From: Thermomicrobium sp.
GTDB lineage: Bacteria > Chloroflexota > Chloroflexia > Thermomicrobiales > Thermomicrobiaceae
Direction of reading: 5' to 3'
NCBI GenBank assembly: GCA_025060175.1
Contig: JANXBE010000001.1
Location: forward strand, 124,001-188,000
DNA length: 64,000 nucleotides
Shown here: positions 38,569 to 46,128 of the stretch, piece by piece
Layout: each line of letters opens with the position of its first letter
How positions within the stretch are numbered: position 1 is the first letter of the stretch
The notes under the pieces: model-generated
Database searches by the model: none
The model's input: the letters and a program-made list of their open reading frames with translations, nothing else
What the model was told of the DNA's origin: nothing
Program-made: the position numbers and the translations under genes

Positions 38569-39456
38569 TCAGCTCGCGGCCAACTTCTTCGCCAACTCGG
38601 CGATCTCCTCGGGTGCCAACCCGGGAGCGAACTCTTCCGGCACTTCGGGCAAGTCCGGCACGGGGCCGCCAGCCGGCGGTCCGTCCACCACCTCGAGGTT
38701 ACCGTCACCAGCCGGTGCGGGTCCGCGCCAGATCTTCGCGATCTCCTTGTAGTCCTCGGGACTGAATCGGTACAGCCGGCGGTGCACGCCGAGATTCTCG
38801 TACTTTCGGGCCTCCGGGAACTTGCTGTTCTCGATGTTGGGGATCGGCAGCAACTTCGACACTTGCACCCCAGTGAGCGTTTCCAGGGCTTTCGCGTAGG
38901 CGGTCGCATGAACGCCACCGCGGACCAGCAGGTAGCCGATCATTTCCCGGGCGACCGGGTTGGTCGTCATCTCATAGACACGGATCTTGTGCAAGCGCGC
39001 ACCGCACTCGAGGAAGAAGTTGTGCAGGAGGTCGAGGACCAGATTGCCGCTAGAGAACACGTAATCACCATGCCAGAAGGCACCCATCGAGTTACCGACG
39101 AACGCCGTCTGCGCCGTGGCGATGAAATGATGGGTGTTGCGCAGATTGACACCGGGCGCCAGCGGCGCGGTTTCCGGCGCTCCAGGTTGCGTCGTCCCGG
39201 TCAGCATCAAGTTGACGGTTGCAGCGACCAACTCGATGTGACCGAGTTCCTCGGTCGCGATGTTCGCGATCAGATCGTAGTACGGTCGCAGTTTGTCTCG
39301 TCCGCGGAAATTGAACGACTGATAGGTATAATTCATCAGCGTGGACATCTCACCGAAACGCCCACCGAGGAGTTCCTGGACAGCAGCGGCAGCATTGGGA
39401 TCCGGTTCTTTCGGCTGTGGCAGTTCGATCTGGAGTCGATCGATACGCAGGTACAT
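38569..39456 (-). CDS. Manganese catalase (non-haem)
   Basis: A 295-residue di-manganese catalase that splits hydrogen peroxide without haem. The ligand-bearing helices are present: FGEMSTLMNYTYQSF, IATEELGHIELVAATVN, HNFFLECGARLHKIRVYE and GGVHATAYAKALE. The acidic/proline C-terminal tail (about 255-295) wraps between subunits in this family. The ATG at 39456 follows GAGGGAGGGAGTTGG. The regulator gene ends 31 bp upstream on the same strand, so peroxide-responsive co-transcription is likely. Confidence 0.95.
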   Translation of the reverse strand: MYLRIDRLQIELPQPKEPDPNAAAAVQELLGGRFGEMSTLMNYTYQSFNFRGRDKLRPYYDLIANIATEELGHIELVAATVNLMLTGTTQPGAPETAPLAPGVNLRNTHHFIATAQTAFVGNSMGAFWHGDYVFSSGNLVLDLLHNFFLECGARLHKIRVYEMTTNPVAREMIGYLLVRGGVHATAYAKALETLTGVQVSKLLPIPNIENSKFPEARKYENLGVHRRLYRFSPEDYKEIAKIWRGPAPAGDGNLEVVDGPPAGGPVPDLPEVPEEFAPGLAPEEIAELAKKLAAS

Positions 39457-39487
39457 CCAACTCCCTCCCTCGTTGCTGCTCCGTTCG

Positions 39488-40018
39488 TCATCCACCGGTC
39501 CAAGCGCCGATCGAGCGATCAGACGCGGAGGCGCTCGTACGCGAGGAAGTCTGCCGCGCATGCTCGCCCCCTCTCGATGCTGAGCGCGCGACGCACCGCG
39601 GGCACCGTCCACGCCAAATCACCTGTGCCTCATCCACCTCAGCTCCTGGAAGTGCCGGTTGCAAGCACGGCTTCGCCCCGATCACACACGGAACGTCGAT
39701 CACCGTGCCACAATCGCGACAGACGAAGTGATGGTGCCAGACGCGTGCCGACTCCAGGAGCATCCGGCCGGGGCCAGCGTCCGCCACCATCACCAGCCCG
39801 GAGGACACGAGTGCGTGGATGACGTTGTAAACGGTAGCGCGCGAAAGCCGCGCACCGCGTGCTCGGACCGCAGCCAGCACTTCGTCCGCCGACCAATGAC
39901 CCGAGACGCGGTCCAAGACATCCAAAACCCACAGGCGCGGCTGTGTCACACGCAAACCCGCCTGCCGCAGTCGCTGCACGAGCTCGGCTTTCCGATGCTG
40001 CGCAAGTTCGTCGGTCAC
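39488..40018 (-). CDS. Fur-family transcription regulator (PerR-like)
   Basis: A 176-residue Fur-superfamily protein: winged helix with LRQAGLRVTQPRLWVLDVL and LSRATVYNVIHAL, then the dimer/metal domain with HHHFVCRDCGTVIDV and a second CPRC pair (structural zinc). The Arg/Ser-rich tail after about 150 is unusual. Because the next gene encodes Mn-catalase, a PerR-type peroxide sensor is the likeliest role. The GTG at 40018 is chosen because its promoter lies at 40047-40075; an upstream start at 40075 would fall in the -35 box. Confidence 0.88.
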   Translation of the reverse strand: MTDELAQHRKAELVQRLRQAGLRVTQPRLWVLDVLDRVSGHWSADEVLAAVRARGARLSRATVYNVIHALVSSGLVMVADAGPGRMLLESARVWHHHFVCRDCGTVIDVPCVIGAKPCLQPALPGAEVDEAQVIWRGRCPRCVARSASRGGEHARQTSSRTSASASDRSIGAWTGG

Positions 40019-40034
40019 CGGCCCCTCACTTCTC

Positions 40035-40075
40035 TGGACACTGTCCAAGATACTGCCCCCGCCAGCGGTTGTCAA
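40035..40075 (-). promoter_or_regulatory. Promoter and palindromic operator of the regulator/Mn-catalase operon
   Basis: On the minus strand, TTGACA (40075-40070), a 17-bp spacer and TATCTT (40052-40047) form a near-consensus promoter. Immediately downstream, TGGACA and TGTCCA flank one base (40035-40047), a palindrome that would cover the start point. This suits autorepression by the Fur-family protein, although the sequence is not a classical Fur or PerR box. Confidence 0.7.
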
Positions 40076-40102
40076 GGGGGGAGCCGGCTCCGCGTCGGAC
40101 GC

Positions 40103-40271
40103 GGGAGCGCGTGCCCGACGGGCACCGCTCCCTGGTTGACGCGGGCAATGGGACCGTCGAGCACAGCGCGGGCGATCAGGGTGATGCTACAGACTGAAGA
40201 CGAGACGCCGCTTCAGGAGGCCAGTGCAGGCTGCTCCGCAGGCACCCTCCTGGTTCGCGGCAGGGCGTCTC
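40103..40271. other. Intergenic region with two strong stem structures (possible structured RNA or regulatory DNA)
   Basis: Between the regulator promoter and the tRNA promoter lie two inverted structures. The first is a 14-bp stem (40103-40117 with 40119-40132, one bulged C). The second is a nested fold: GAGACGCC (40202-40209) with GGCGTCTC (40264-40271), CAGGAGG (40214-40220) with CCTCCTG (40246-40252), and GTGC/GCAC then CTGC/GCAG inside. No T-tract follows and no open frame fits. It may be an RNA gene, but strand and function are unknown. Confidence 0.45.
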
Positions 40272-40276
40272 CCGCC

Positions 40277-40306
40277 TTGACAGGGAACGGCACGTCTGCC
40301 TATACT
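40277..40306 (+). promoter_or_regulatory. Promoter of the tRNA-Leu/Val/Phe unit
   Basis: TTGACA at 40277-40282, an 18-bp spacer and TATACT at 40301-40306. The start would be about 22 nt before tRNA-Leu. Confidence 0.8.
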
Positions 40307-40335
40307 CTATGGTGCTGCCGAGGCGGCAGGGATGT

Positions 40336-40419
40336 GCCGAGGTGGCGGAATAGGCAGACGCGCTACCTTGAGGGGGTAGTGCCCGAAAGGGCGTGGGGGT
40401 TCAAATCCCTTCCTCGGCA
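40336..40419 (+). tRNA. tRNA-Leu (GAG)
   Basis: The acceptor stem is GCCGAGG/CCTCGGC. The anticodon stem CTACC/GGTAG holds the loop TTGAGGG, giving anticodon GAG. The long variable arm (TGCCCGAAAGGGCG) is typical of Leu, and GTTCAAATC is the T-loop. The CCA end is not correctly encoded (A then CCC). Confidence 0.95.
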
Positions 40420-40428
40420 CCCATTCGC

Positions 40429-40501
40429 GGGCGATTAGCTCAGTTGGTAGAGCGCCACGTTTACACCGTGGAAGTCAGAGGTTCGAGTCCTCTATCGCCC
40501 A
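40429..40501 (+). tRNA. tRNA-Val (TAC)
   Basis: The acceptor stem GGGCGAT/ATCGCCC, anticodon stem CCACG/CGTGG with loop TTTACAC (anticodon TAC), and T-loop GTTCGAGTC identify it. CCA is not encoded. It is 9 bp after tRNA-Leu and probably in the same transcript. Confidence 0.95.
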
Positions 40502-40522
40502 CGAGTCCGCCGCGCGGCCCGA

Positions 40523-40595
40523 GCCGAGGTAGCTCAGTTGGTAGAGCACGTGACTGAAAATCACGGTGTCGGCGGTTCGATCCCGCCCCTCGGCA
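40523..40595 (+). tRNA. tRNA-Phe (GAA)
   Basis: The acceptor stem GCCGAGG/CCTCGGC and anticodon stem CGTGA/TCACG with loop CTGAAAA give anticodon GAA. The T-loop is GTTCGATCC, and only CC of CCA is present. It is the last tRNA of the unit, followed by a terminator. Confidence 0.95.
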
Positions 40596-40610
40596 CCGGA
40601 AGACATCGTT

Positions 40611-40636
40611 GCCGACCGTCTCCGGTCGGCGTTTTT
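40611..40636 (+). terminator. Intrinsic terminator of the tRNA unit
   Basis: GCCGACCG (40611-40618) pairs with CGGTCGGC (40623-40630) around TCTC, followed by GTTTTT. Confidence 0.88.
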
Positions 40637-40669
40637 CATGGAGACGAGCGAACGCCAACGAGGAACGGA

Positions 40670-40699
40670 GTGCGGGCACCGCGTCCGCGATGCCCGCAC
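40670..40699 (-). terminator. Stem-loop downstream of the DUF2090 gene
   Basis: GTGCGGGCA and TGCCCGCAC (9 bp) flank a 12-nt loop, lying 26 bp beyond the DUF2090 stop on the minus strand. The following sequence is only moderately T-rich. Confidence 0.55.
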
Positions 40700-40724
40700 C
40701 CAACGCGCCGCGAGCGAAACGCCG

Positions 40725-41645
40725 TCAGACGACTGACGGGTGCGCTGCTTTCACGAAGAGATCGATCGCCCTAAGATAGTTCGCCGCGATCGTGTCGGCT
40801 GCAGCCTCCCGCGTCAAGGACCCGTTGAGGAACCCTTGCACTCCTTCCCACCAGAGCGTCCGGCCGATCGCGAAACCGACATAGCCTGGAACGCCAGCGG
40901 CCATGCGGAGCCAGTGATCGACGCGGGCAGCATCGGCGCCGCGACCGAGGACGACGCAGCTCACCGCCTCGCGACCGTCGCTCCGCACTTTCGCAGCCAT
41001 TCGCTCACAATCTTCACGACGGTCGAGCCCCTCGATCTTCCAGATATCAGGCACGATCTGCGCTGCATAGAAGTCGTCGATCGCCTCTAACGTCAACTGC
41101 GGTCGGACTTCCACGTCGTACCGGTCGGCATCCCCACCGACGCGCTCCAACTGTGCCTTGGTCGCTGGCACGAGCAGTTCCAGGAGAAACATCCGCTCGC
41201 GCTCCCGCAACCAATCGTGCAGCCGCTTCAGACGCTCCAGCTGAACCCGCTTGGTTTCCGGCTCGTCGTCCGGGTTGTAACGCACCAGAACCTTACTGAA
41301 CGTCGGATCGAAAGCGAGTATGTGCTCCCCGAACTGTTCCCCGTACTCGAAGTCGAAGACCTTTTGTCCACTCTTCTCGACCGGCATCGCGAACACGTAT
41401 CCGCGTTCTCGCGCTGCCCGGGCTACTTCGGCGCCGTACTGCTCGTCGACGAGAATCCCCGCTGCATCACGCGGCGCCCCGCGAGCGATCGCTCGCTCGA
41501 ACCCTTCGAAGATGACGCGCTTCGCCTCACGAATCCTCCCTTCGCGTTCCTCCGCCGGGATTCCTGCCTTCGCAGCCAATTCCTCGAACGAACTGCGATG
41601 GTCGAAGGCGAGGATGTACAGCGGCCGATCGTATCCCACCCGCAT
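40725..41645 (-). CDS. DUF2090-family aldolase-like protein (IolC C-terminal domain type)
   Basis: A 306-residue TIM-barrel-like protein matching DUF2090, found as the C-terminal half of some IolC proteins and linked to 2-deoxy-5-keto-D-gluconate-6-phosphate aldolase. Segments are LYILAFDHRSSFEELA, GILVDEQYGAEVARAA, AMPVEKSGQKVFDFEYG, ELLVPATKAQLERVGG and VGFAIGRTLWWEGV. No other inositol or sugar gene is nearby, so the substrate is unknown. The ATG at 41645 follows GGGAGG by 7 nt. Confidence 0.83.
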   Translation of the reverse strand: MRVGYDRPLYILAFDHRSSFEELAAKAGIPAEEREGRIREAKRVIFEGFERAIARGAPRDAAGILVDEQYGAEVARAARERGYVFAMPVEKSGQKVFDFEYGEQFGEHILAFDPTFSKVLVRYNPDDEPETKRVQLERLKRLHDWLRERERMFLLELLVPATKAQLERVGGDADRYDVEVRPQLTLEAIDDFYAAQIVPDIWKIEGLDRREDCERMAAKVRSDGREAVSCVVLGRGADAARVDHWLRMAAGVPGYVGFAIGRTLWWEGVQGFLNGSLTREAAADTIAANYLRAIDLFVKAAHPSVV

Positions 41646-41714
41646 GAACACACCTCCCATCCTGCGCCCTTCACTATCCCCAACGCTAACGCAGTGCGGC
41701 AGCATCTGCAAGCC

Positions 41715-41744
41715 TTGACAAGGGCTGCCCTTCTGGCATACACT
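41715..41744 (+). promoter_or_regulatory. Promoter of tRNA-Gln
   Basis: TTGACA at 41715-41720, an 18-bp spacer and TACACT at 41739-41744, 13 bp before the tRNA. A weaker promoter for the DUF2090 gene (TTGCAG, 17 bp, TAGCGT) points the other way in the same interval. Confidence 0.75.
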
Positions 41745-41757
41745 TCACGGCGGGCAT

Positions 41758-41828
41758 TGGGGAGTCGTCTAACGGTAGGACGGCTGACTCTGGATCAGCT
41801 AGTTGGGGTTCGAATCCCTACTCCCCAG
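41758..41828 (+). tRNA. tRNA-Gln (CTG)
   Basis: The acceptor stem TGGGGAG/CTCCCCA has the U1-A72 pair usual for Gln. The anticodon stem GCTGA/TCAGC with loop CTCTGGA gives anticodon CTG. The T-loop is GTTCGAATC, and CCA is not encoded. Confidence 0.94.
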
Positions 41829-41834
41829 CGTGGC

Positions 41835-41867
41835 GCCACCTCCGTCGCTGACGGCGGTGGCCTTTCT
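41835..41867 (+). terminator. Stem-loop after tRNA-Gln
   Basis: GCCACC-CCGTC pairs with GACGG-GGTGGC with one internal mismatch and a GCT loop, followed by CTTTCT. Confidence 0.75.
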
Positions 41868-41905
41868 ACTCAGTAGACCGTCGGCCGACTGTTCGATCTT
41901 CTCGA

Positions 41906-43234
41906 ATGAAGCGCGCCCGACTAGCTGAGAGCACGCGGAGAACCGTCACGAACGAGTTCGCACCCCCGCCGAACGCCGAACGAGCCTTATTGGTCGCGGT
42001 CCAGTGGCAACGAGATGGGTGGGATGCCGCCGCCTCTCTCGCCGAGCTTGCCCAGCTCGCCCGGTCGGCTGGCCTCGAGGTCGTCGGAGCCGTCACCCAG
42101 CATCTGCCGCATCCCCATCCCCGTCATTATGTCGGACCTGGGAAGTTGGCCGAAATCGTGGCTCTTCGCCAGGAATTGGGGTTTACCGTCGTCCTCGCGG
42201 ACGACGAGTTGAGCCCAGCCCAGCTCCGCCACCTCGAGGAAAAACTCCAGCTGAAAATCCTGGATCGAACTGCCCTCATCCTCGACATCTTCGCACGCAG
42301 GGCTCAGACGCGAGAAGGCCGTTTGCAAGTCGAACTGGCTCAACTCGAGTACCGGTTACCGCGTCTGACCCGCATGTGGACCCATCTCTCTCGCCAAACC
42401 CAGGGAGGGGTCGGCTTGCGCGGACCGGGAGAGACACAGCTGGAAATCGATCGCCGGCGCGCTCGCGAACGCATCGCACTGATCCGACGCCAGCTGGACG
42501 AGGTGCGACGACACCGCGAGCGATACCGCCAACGCCGACGACAGCGCCGTTTACCCGTCGTCTCCCTTGTCGGCTATACCAACGCCGGGAAGTCCACCCT
42601 GCTCAATGCGTTGACCAATGCATCCGTCGTCGTCGAGGATCGACTGTTCGCCACGCTCGACCCCACCACGCGTCGGCTGCTCCTTCCCGACGGACAAGTT
42701 GCCCTCTTGACCGATACCGTTGGCTTCATCCATAAGTTGCCGACTTCATTGGTCGCCGCTTTCCGTGCGACGCTGGAAGAGATCCTCGAAGCGCACCTCC
42801 TTCTCCACGTCGTCGATCTAACACATCCCCGCGCAGCCGAACAGGCAGCGACGGTGCGTCGCGTTCTCCGCGAGCTTGGGGCTAGCCAGTACCCCACACT
42901 CACCGTACTCAACAAAATCGATCTCCTCGATCCGGGGATCGATCCTGAACAGCTGACCCGAGACCTCGACCTGCCCGAGCATGCTGTCCTCGTCTCAGCC
43001 ATGACGGGCCAGGGCCTCGAGACGCTCCGGCAGCGCATCGCCACCATGTTGAGAGACCTCGCGACCATCGTCGAGGTCCGGGTACACATCCCCTATCGCG
43101 ACATGAGGGTTCTCTCCCTGCTCGAAGAACGAGCGACGATCAGCGAACGACGATACGGGAGCGAGGGTATCCTGATCGAGGCTCGTGTGCCGCGGTTCCT
43201 CGTACCCCGGTTGGAGCCCTACATGGTTCGATGA
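41906..43234 (+). CDS. hflX: GTPase HflX (ribosome-splitting factor)
   Basis: A 442-residue HflX with its N-terminal ribosome-binding domain (ALLVAVQWQ, HYVGPGKLAEI, VVLADDELSPAQLRHLE) and the signature RTALILDIFARRAQTREGRL, then GVGLRGPGETQLEIDRR. The G domain has G1 GYTNAGKSTLLNALT, G3 DTVGFI and G4 NKID. HflX splits stalled or hibernating ribosomes under stress. The start has no good Shine-Dalgarno, so a slightly later start is possible. It follows the tRNA-Gln terminator. Confidence 0.94.
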   Translation: MKRARLAESTRRTVTNEFAPPPNAERALLVAVQWQRDGWDAAASLAELAQLARSAGLEVVGAVTQHLPHPHPRHYVGPGKLAEIVALRQELGFTVVLADDELSPAQLRHLEEKLQLKILDRTALILDIFARRAQTREGRLQVELAQLEYRLPRLTRMWTHLSRQTQGGVGLRGPGETQLEIDRRRARERIALIRRQLDEVRRHRERYRQRRRQRRLPVVSLVGYTNAGKSTLLNALTNASVVVEDRLFATLDPTTRRLLLPDGQVALLTDTVGFIHKLPTSLVAAFRATLEEILEAHLLLHVVDLTHPRAAEQAATVRRVLRELGASQYPTLTVLNKIDLLDPGIDPEQLTRDLDLPEHAVLVSAMTGQGLETLRQRIATMLRDLATIVEVRVHIPYRDMRVLSLLEERATISERRYGSEGILIEARVPRFLVPRLEPYMVR

Positions 43235-43352
43235 CCCCGATCGGCGTCCACTCACCGCTGCGATCTCGGGACGAAATTCCTGTCGCGCTGGGAGATCCGA
43301 TGGTCGATAATCTGCAGTAAGCGGCAAGGGCGCGAGAAGAGGAGTACCCGAC

Positions 43353-43724
43353 GTGACATTCGGTGAACTCGTTCGGCAGTTGCAGAAGGACTACGGACTC
43401 GAGGCGGCACTCGTCGTCACCACGGATGGGCTCGTCGTCGACGCTGCGACCGCGAGCGGTTCGACGATCGATGCCGAAGCGATCGCGGCGCACGCCGTCA
43501 GCGGCTTGTTGATGCTCGAGGCACTCGGACAGGAGTTCGCGAGTACACCCCGGCAGGCGATCATCGAGTTCGATCGTCATCTCGTTCTCGTCACGCCGCT
43601 CGATCCGGACACGGCTTTAGTCTTGGTCGCGAGCGGCAGTGCCAATCTCGGTCGCCTGCGTTTGGCTGTGCGGAGACTCAAGGCCAGTTCGGAACAGAGC
43701 GGTACCATCGTCGTGCCACAGTAA
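43353..43724 (+). CDS. Roadblock/LC7-domain protein (MglB-like)
   Basis: A 123-residue protein covering one roadblock/LC7 fold: LVRQLQKDYGLEAALVVTTD, GLVVDAATASGSTIDAEAIA, AIIEFDRHLVLVTPLDPDTA and LRLAVRRLKA. MglB-type roadblock dimers act as GTPase-activating or exchange partners of MglA. An MglA-like gene lies 1.1 kb downstream on the same strand, with purM between them. The GTG at 43353 follows GAAGAGGAG. It is 10 bp before purM. Confidence 0.85.
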   Translation: MTFGELVRQLQKDYGLEAALVVTTDGLVVDAATASGSTIDAEAIAAHAVSGLLMLEALGQEFASTPRQAIIEFDRHLVLVTPLDPDTALVLVASGSANLGRLRLAVRRLKASSEQSGTIVVPQ

Positions 43725-43734
43725 GGAATACACG

Positions 43735-44808
43735 ATGGACCCGTTGTCCTATGCCCGAAGCGGCGTCGACTTACGCCGCGCCCAGGGTGCCAAAGAGCGG
43801 ATCGCACAACTCGTCGCACGGACTTTCGGCCCCAACGTTCTGCGTCCAGTGGGGTTGTTCGGCGGGTTCTACCTCGCGCCAGGAACTGAACGGTCACTCG
43901 CCCTCGTCGCCACCATCGATAGCGTGGGAACCAAGGTCCTGCTCGCCTCGGTTCTGGGACGCCACGAGTCGATCGGGGTCGACCTCGTCCATCACAGTGC
44001 CAACGACCTTCTCGCTTGTGGTGCCCAACCACTCTTTTTCTTGGACTACTTCGCCGCGGCGAGTCTCGACGAGAGCGTCCTGGAGGAACTCGTTCGCGGT
44101 ATGGCCGCTGCCTGCGAGCGTCTCGGCTGTGCCCTCATCGGCGGTGAGACCGCACAGCTTCCAGGCATCTATCGAACCGGCGCCTACGATCTGGCTGGCT
44201 GCATGGTCGGAGTCGTCGCGACGGAGCAGATCATCGACGGTCGCCGCATGAGTCCCGGCGATCTCGTACTCGGTCTGCCGAGTTCCGGCTTACATACCAA
44301 TGGGTATTCGCTCGCACGTGCCTGTCTCGGTCTGACGGGGGAGCCTGAGCACGACCGCCCGATCCTCCAAGAGAGGCCGGATTGGTCAGAGCGTTCGCTC
44401 GGCGAATTGCTCTTGGAACCGCATCGCTGTTATCTGCCCGTCCTGCGCGAGTGGCTCACGAGCCCTGCACTCCATGGACTCGCCCACATCACTGGTGGGG
44501 GGATCGTCGAGAACGTCGCACGGATCGTGCCGCCTGGTTGTCGGGTGACGATCGACGCTCGAGCGTGGCCGGTTCCACAACTGTTCATCGAGCTCCAGCG
44601 CCGGGGTGGGGTTCCCACGAGCGAAATGTATCGGGTGTTCAACATGGGAATCGGATTCGTCGTGATCGGTGAGCCTTTCTTCATCGAAGAACTGCAGCGC
44701 GAGCTCGGCGAGGGGTGGATCATCGGGGAGGTCGATGACCGAGTTCCCCCACGAGTCATGGTGCGTCTCACAGACGGTGCGGACGCGGTGTTGACCGATG
44801 CTCGGTAG
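43735..44808 (+). CDS. purM: Phosphoribosylformylglycinamidine cyclo-ligase (AIR synthetase)
   Basis: A 357-residue ATP-dependent enzyme that makes AIR in purine synthesis. It shows YARSGVDLRRAQGAKERI, TIDSVGTKVLLASVLGRH, DLVHHSANDLLACGAQPLFF, ALIGGETAQLPGIY, GLPSSGLHTNGYSLAR, HITGGGIVENVARIVP and MYRVFNMGIGFVV, all AIRS family motifs. The ATG at 43735 is set by homology to the family N-terminus. It sits between mglB-like and mglA-like genes. Confidence 0.94.
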   Translation: MDPLSYARSGVDLRRAQGAKERIAQLVARTFGPNVLRPVGLFGGFYLAPGTERSLALVATIDSVGTKVLLASVLGRHESIGVDLVHHSANDLLACGAQPLFFLDYFAAASLDESVLEELVRGMAAACERLGCALIGGETAQLPGIYRTGAYDLAGCMVGVVATEQIIDGRRMSPGDLVLGLPSSGLHTNGYSLARACLGLTGEPEHDRPILQERPDWSERSLGELLLEPHRCYLPVLREWLTSPALHGLAHITGGGIVENVARIVPPGCRVTIDARAWPVPQLFIELQRRGGVPTSEMYRVFNMGIGFVVIGEPFFIEELQRELGEGWIIGEVDDRVPPRVMVRLTDGADAVLTDAR

Positions 44809-44877
44809 CGTCCAGTTTCGGCTCGGATACGGCTCGCTCGCCAGCAGTCACTGCTCCCGTTTCGGTGGTCGCTTGCG

Positions 44878-45453
44878 ATGGCCTTGATCGACATTGCTGC
44901 GCGGGAAATTCACGCGAAGATCGTCTACTATGGCCCTGGCCTCTCCGGAAAGACGACCAATCTCTACGTCATTCATCGGTCGCTCCCCGAGCACGCGAAA
45001 AGCGACCTCGTCTCGATCGATACCGAACAGGAGCGAACCCTCTTTTTCGACTTCCTGCCCCTGGACGTTGGTACGATCCACGGTTACCGCCTGCGACTAC
45101 AGCTGTACACGGTTCCAGGCCAGACCTTGTACCGTCAGACCCGCGTCGCCGTTTTGAGCGGTGCCGACGGTGTCGTCTTTGTCGCAGATGCCCAACGTGA
45201 GCGGTTGAGCGACAATCTCCAGAGCCTGCGCGAGCTAGCACAGAACCTGATCAAACAGGGAAAGCGGCCGATCGAGTTCCCGTTGGTACTCCAATACAAC
45301 AAAATGGACCTCCCCAGCGCGCTTCCAATCTCAGTGCTCGATCGTTACCTGAATCCCATGCGAGCCCCGCGCTACCCTGCCATCGCCGTTCAAGCCGTGG
45401 GTGTCGTCGAGACGCTGCGGGCCACGATCAAACTGGTCATCGATCGCCTCTGA
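44878..45453 (+). CDS. MglA-like small Ras-family GTPase
   Basis: A 191-residue single-domain GTPase with G1 GPGLSGKTTNL, the bacterial MglA G3 region TVPGQTLYRQTR (DxxG replaced by TVPGQ, as in Myxococcus MglA), and G4 QYNKMDLP. MglA proteins set cell polarity or motility in Myxococcus, with a roadblock partner. The roadblock gene at 43353 is separated from it only by purM. In Chloroflexota without gliding its role is unknown. Confidence 0.9.
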   Translation: MALIDIAAREIHAKIVYYGPGLSGKTTNLYVIHRSLPEHAKSDLVSIDTEQERTLFFDFLPLDVGTIHGYRLRLQLYTVPGQTLYRQTRVAVLSGADGVVFVADAQRERLSDNLQSLRELAQNLIKQGKRPIEFPLVLQYNKMDLPSALPISVLDRYLNPMRAPRYPAIAVQAVGVVETLRATIKLVIDRL

Positions 45454-45506
45454 GGACGCGGGCAACTCAGGCATACTACCCTTCAGCGAAGAAGGGAGTA
45501 GAGCGG

Positions 45507-46109
45507 ATGGCTCACGCGGACCCATCGTTGGAACGCGCACGGTCAGCCGCCGCGATCGAGACGCCCGATCCCGAACATAGCGAACACGTCGCATTTCTGG
45601 CACTGCGGCTGTTCGATCAGCTCCAAAGTCGATTCACCTTCCCACCGGAAGCTCGGGATCTTCTCGCCGCGGCAGCACTGTGGCATGACTGTGGCCAATT
45701 CCGCTCCCTGTCGGAGCACCACCGTCACAGCTTCGATCGGATCATGGCTGTTCCCCTGCGGGGATTCGATCGCACGGAACAGTTGGCCATCGCGAATATC
45801 GCTCGCTACCACCGGGCCGCTGCACCATCCCTCAGGCATCCGCAGTTTCAACGGCTCCCGCCGCAGTACCGTCGTTTGGTCGAACAGCTGGCGGCTATCC
45901 TCCGCATCGCCGAGGGGCTGGACGCGAGTCACCAACAGGTCGTCCGGGACGTCCGGGTCGAGTTCGCGAACGGTTACGTCACCATCCACGTCGAATCACC
46001 CACCTTCCCGATCCTCGAAGTCGAGAAGGCGCAAGCACGGGCAGGGCTCTTCCGCGACGTCTTCGGGAAGGACCTGCTCGTCGTCTCTGAGCGCCTCCAG
46101 CGTTCATGA
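45507..46109 (+). CDS. HD-domain phosphohydrolase, like the C-terminal domain of Ppx/GppA
   Basis: A 200-residue protein with an HD domain: SEHVAFLALRLFDQL, AALWHDCGQFRSLSEHHRH (HD plus downstream His), and IARYHRAAAPSLRHPQF, then LAAILRIAEGLDASHQQ. The layout with the last two segments matches the C-terminal HD half of exopolyphosphatase/guanosine pentaphosphatase without the Ppx ATPase half. The substrate, possibly a nucleotide, is not known. It lies between mglA-like and purH. Confidence 0.8.
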   Translation: MAHADPSLERARSAAAIETPDPEHSEHVAFLALRLFDQLQSRFTFPPEARDLLAAAALWHDCGQFRSLSEHHRHSFDRIMAVPLRGFDRTEQLAIANIARYHRAAAPSLRHPQFQRLPPQYRRLVEQLAAILRIAEGLDASHQQVVRDVRVEFANGYVTIHVESPTFPILEVEKAQARAGLFRDVFGKDLLVVSERLQRS

Positions 46110-46128
46110 ATCGAGAGGAGGAGGGTCG

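Noticed and set aside
40202-40271. SRP (4.5S) RNA candidate
   Set aside because: The nested fold lacks the conserved GGAAG-AGCAG core and GGAA tetraloop of SRP RNA on either strand.
40461-40703. Small open frame over the tRNA cluster on the minus strand
   Set aside because: Overlaps two tRNAs and a terminator and resembles the common mis-annotated antisense-tRNA proteins.
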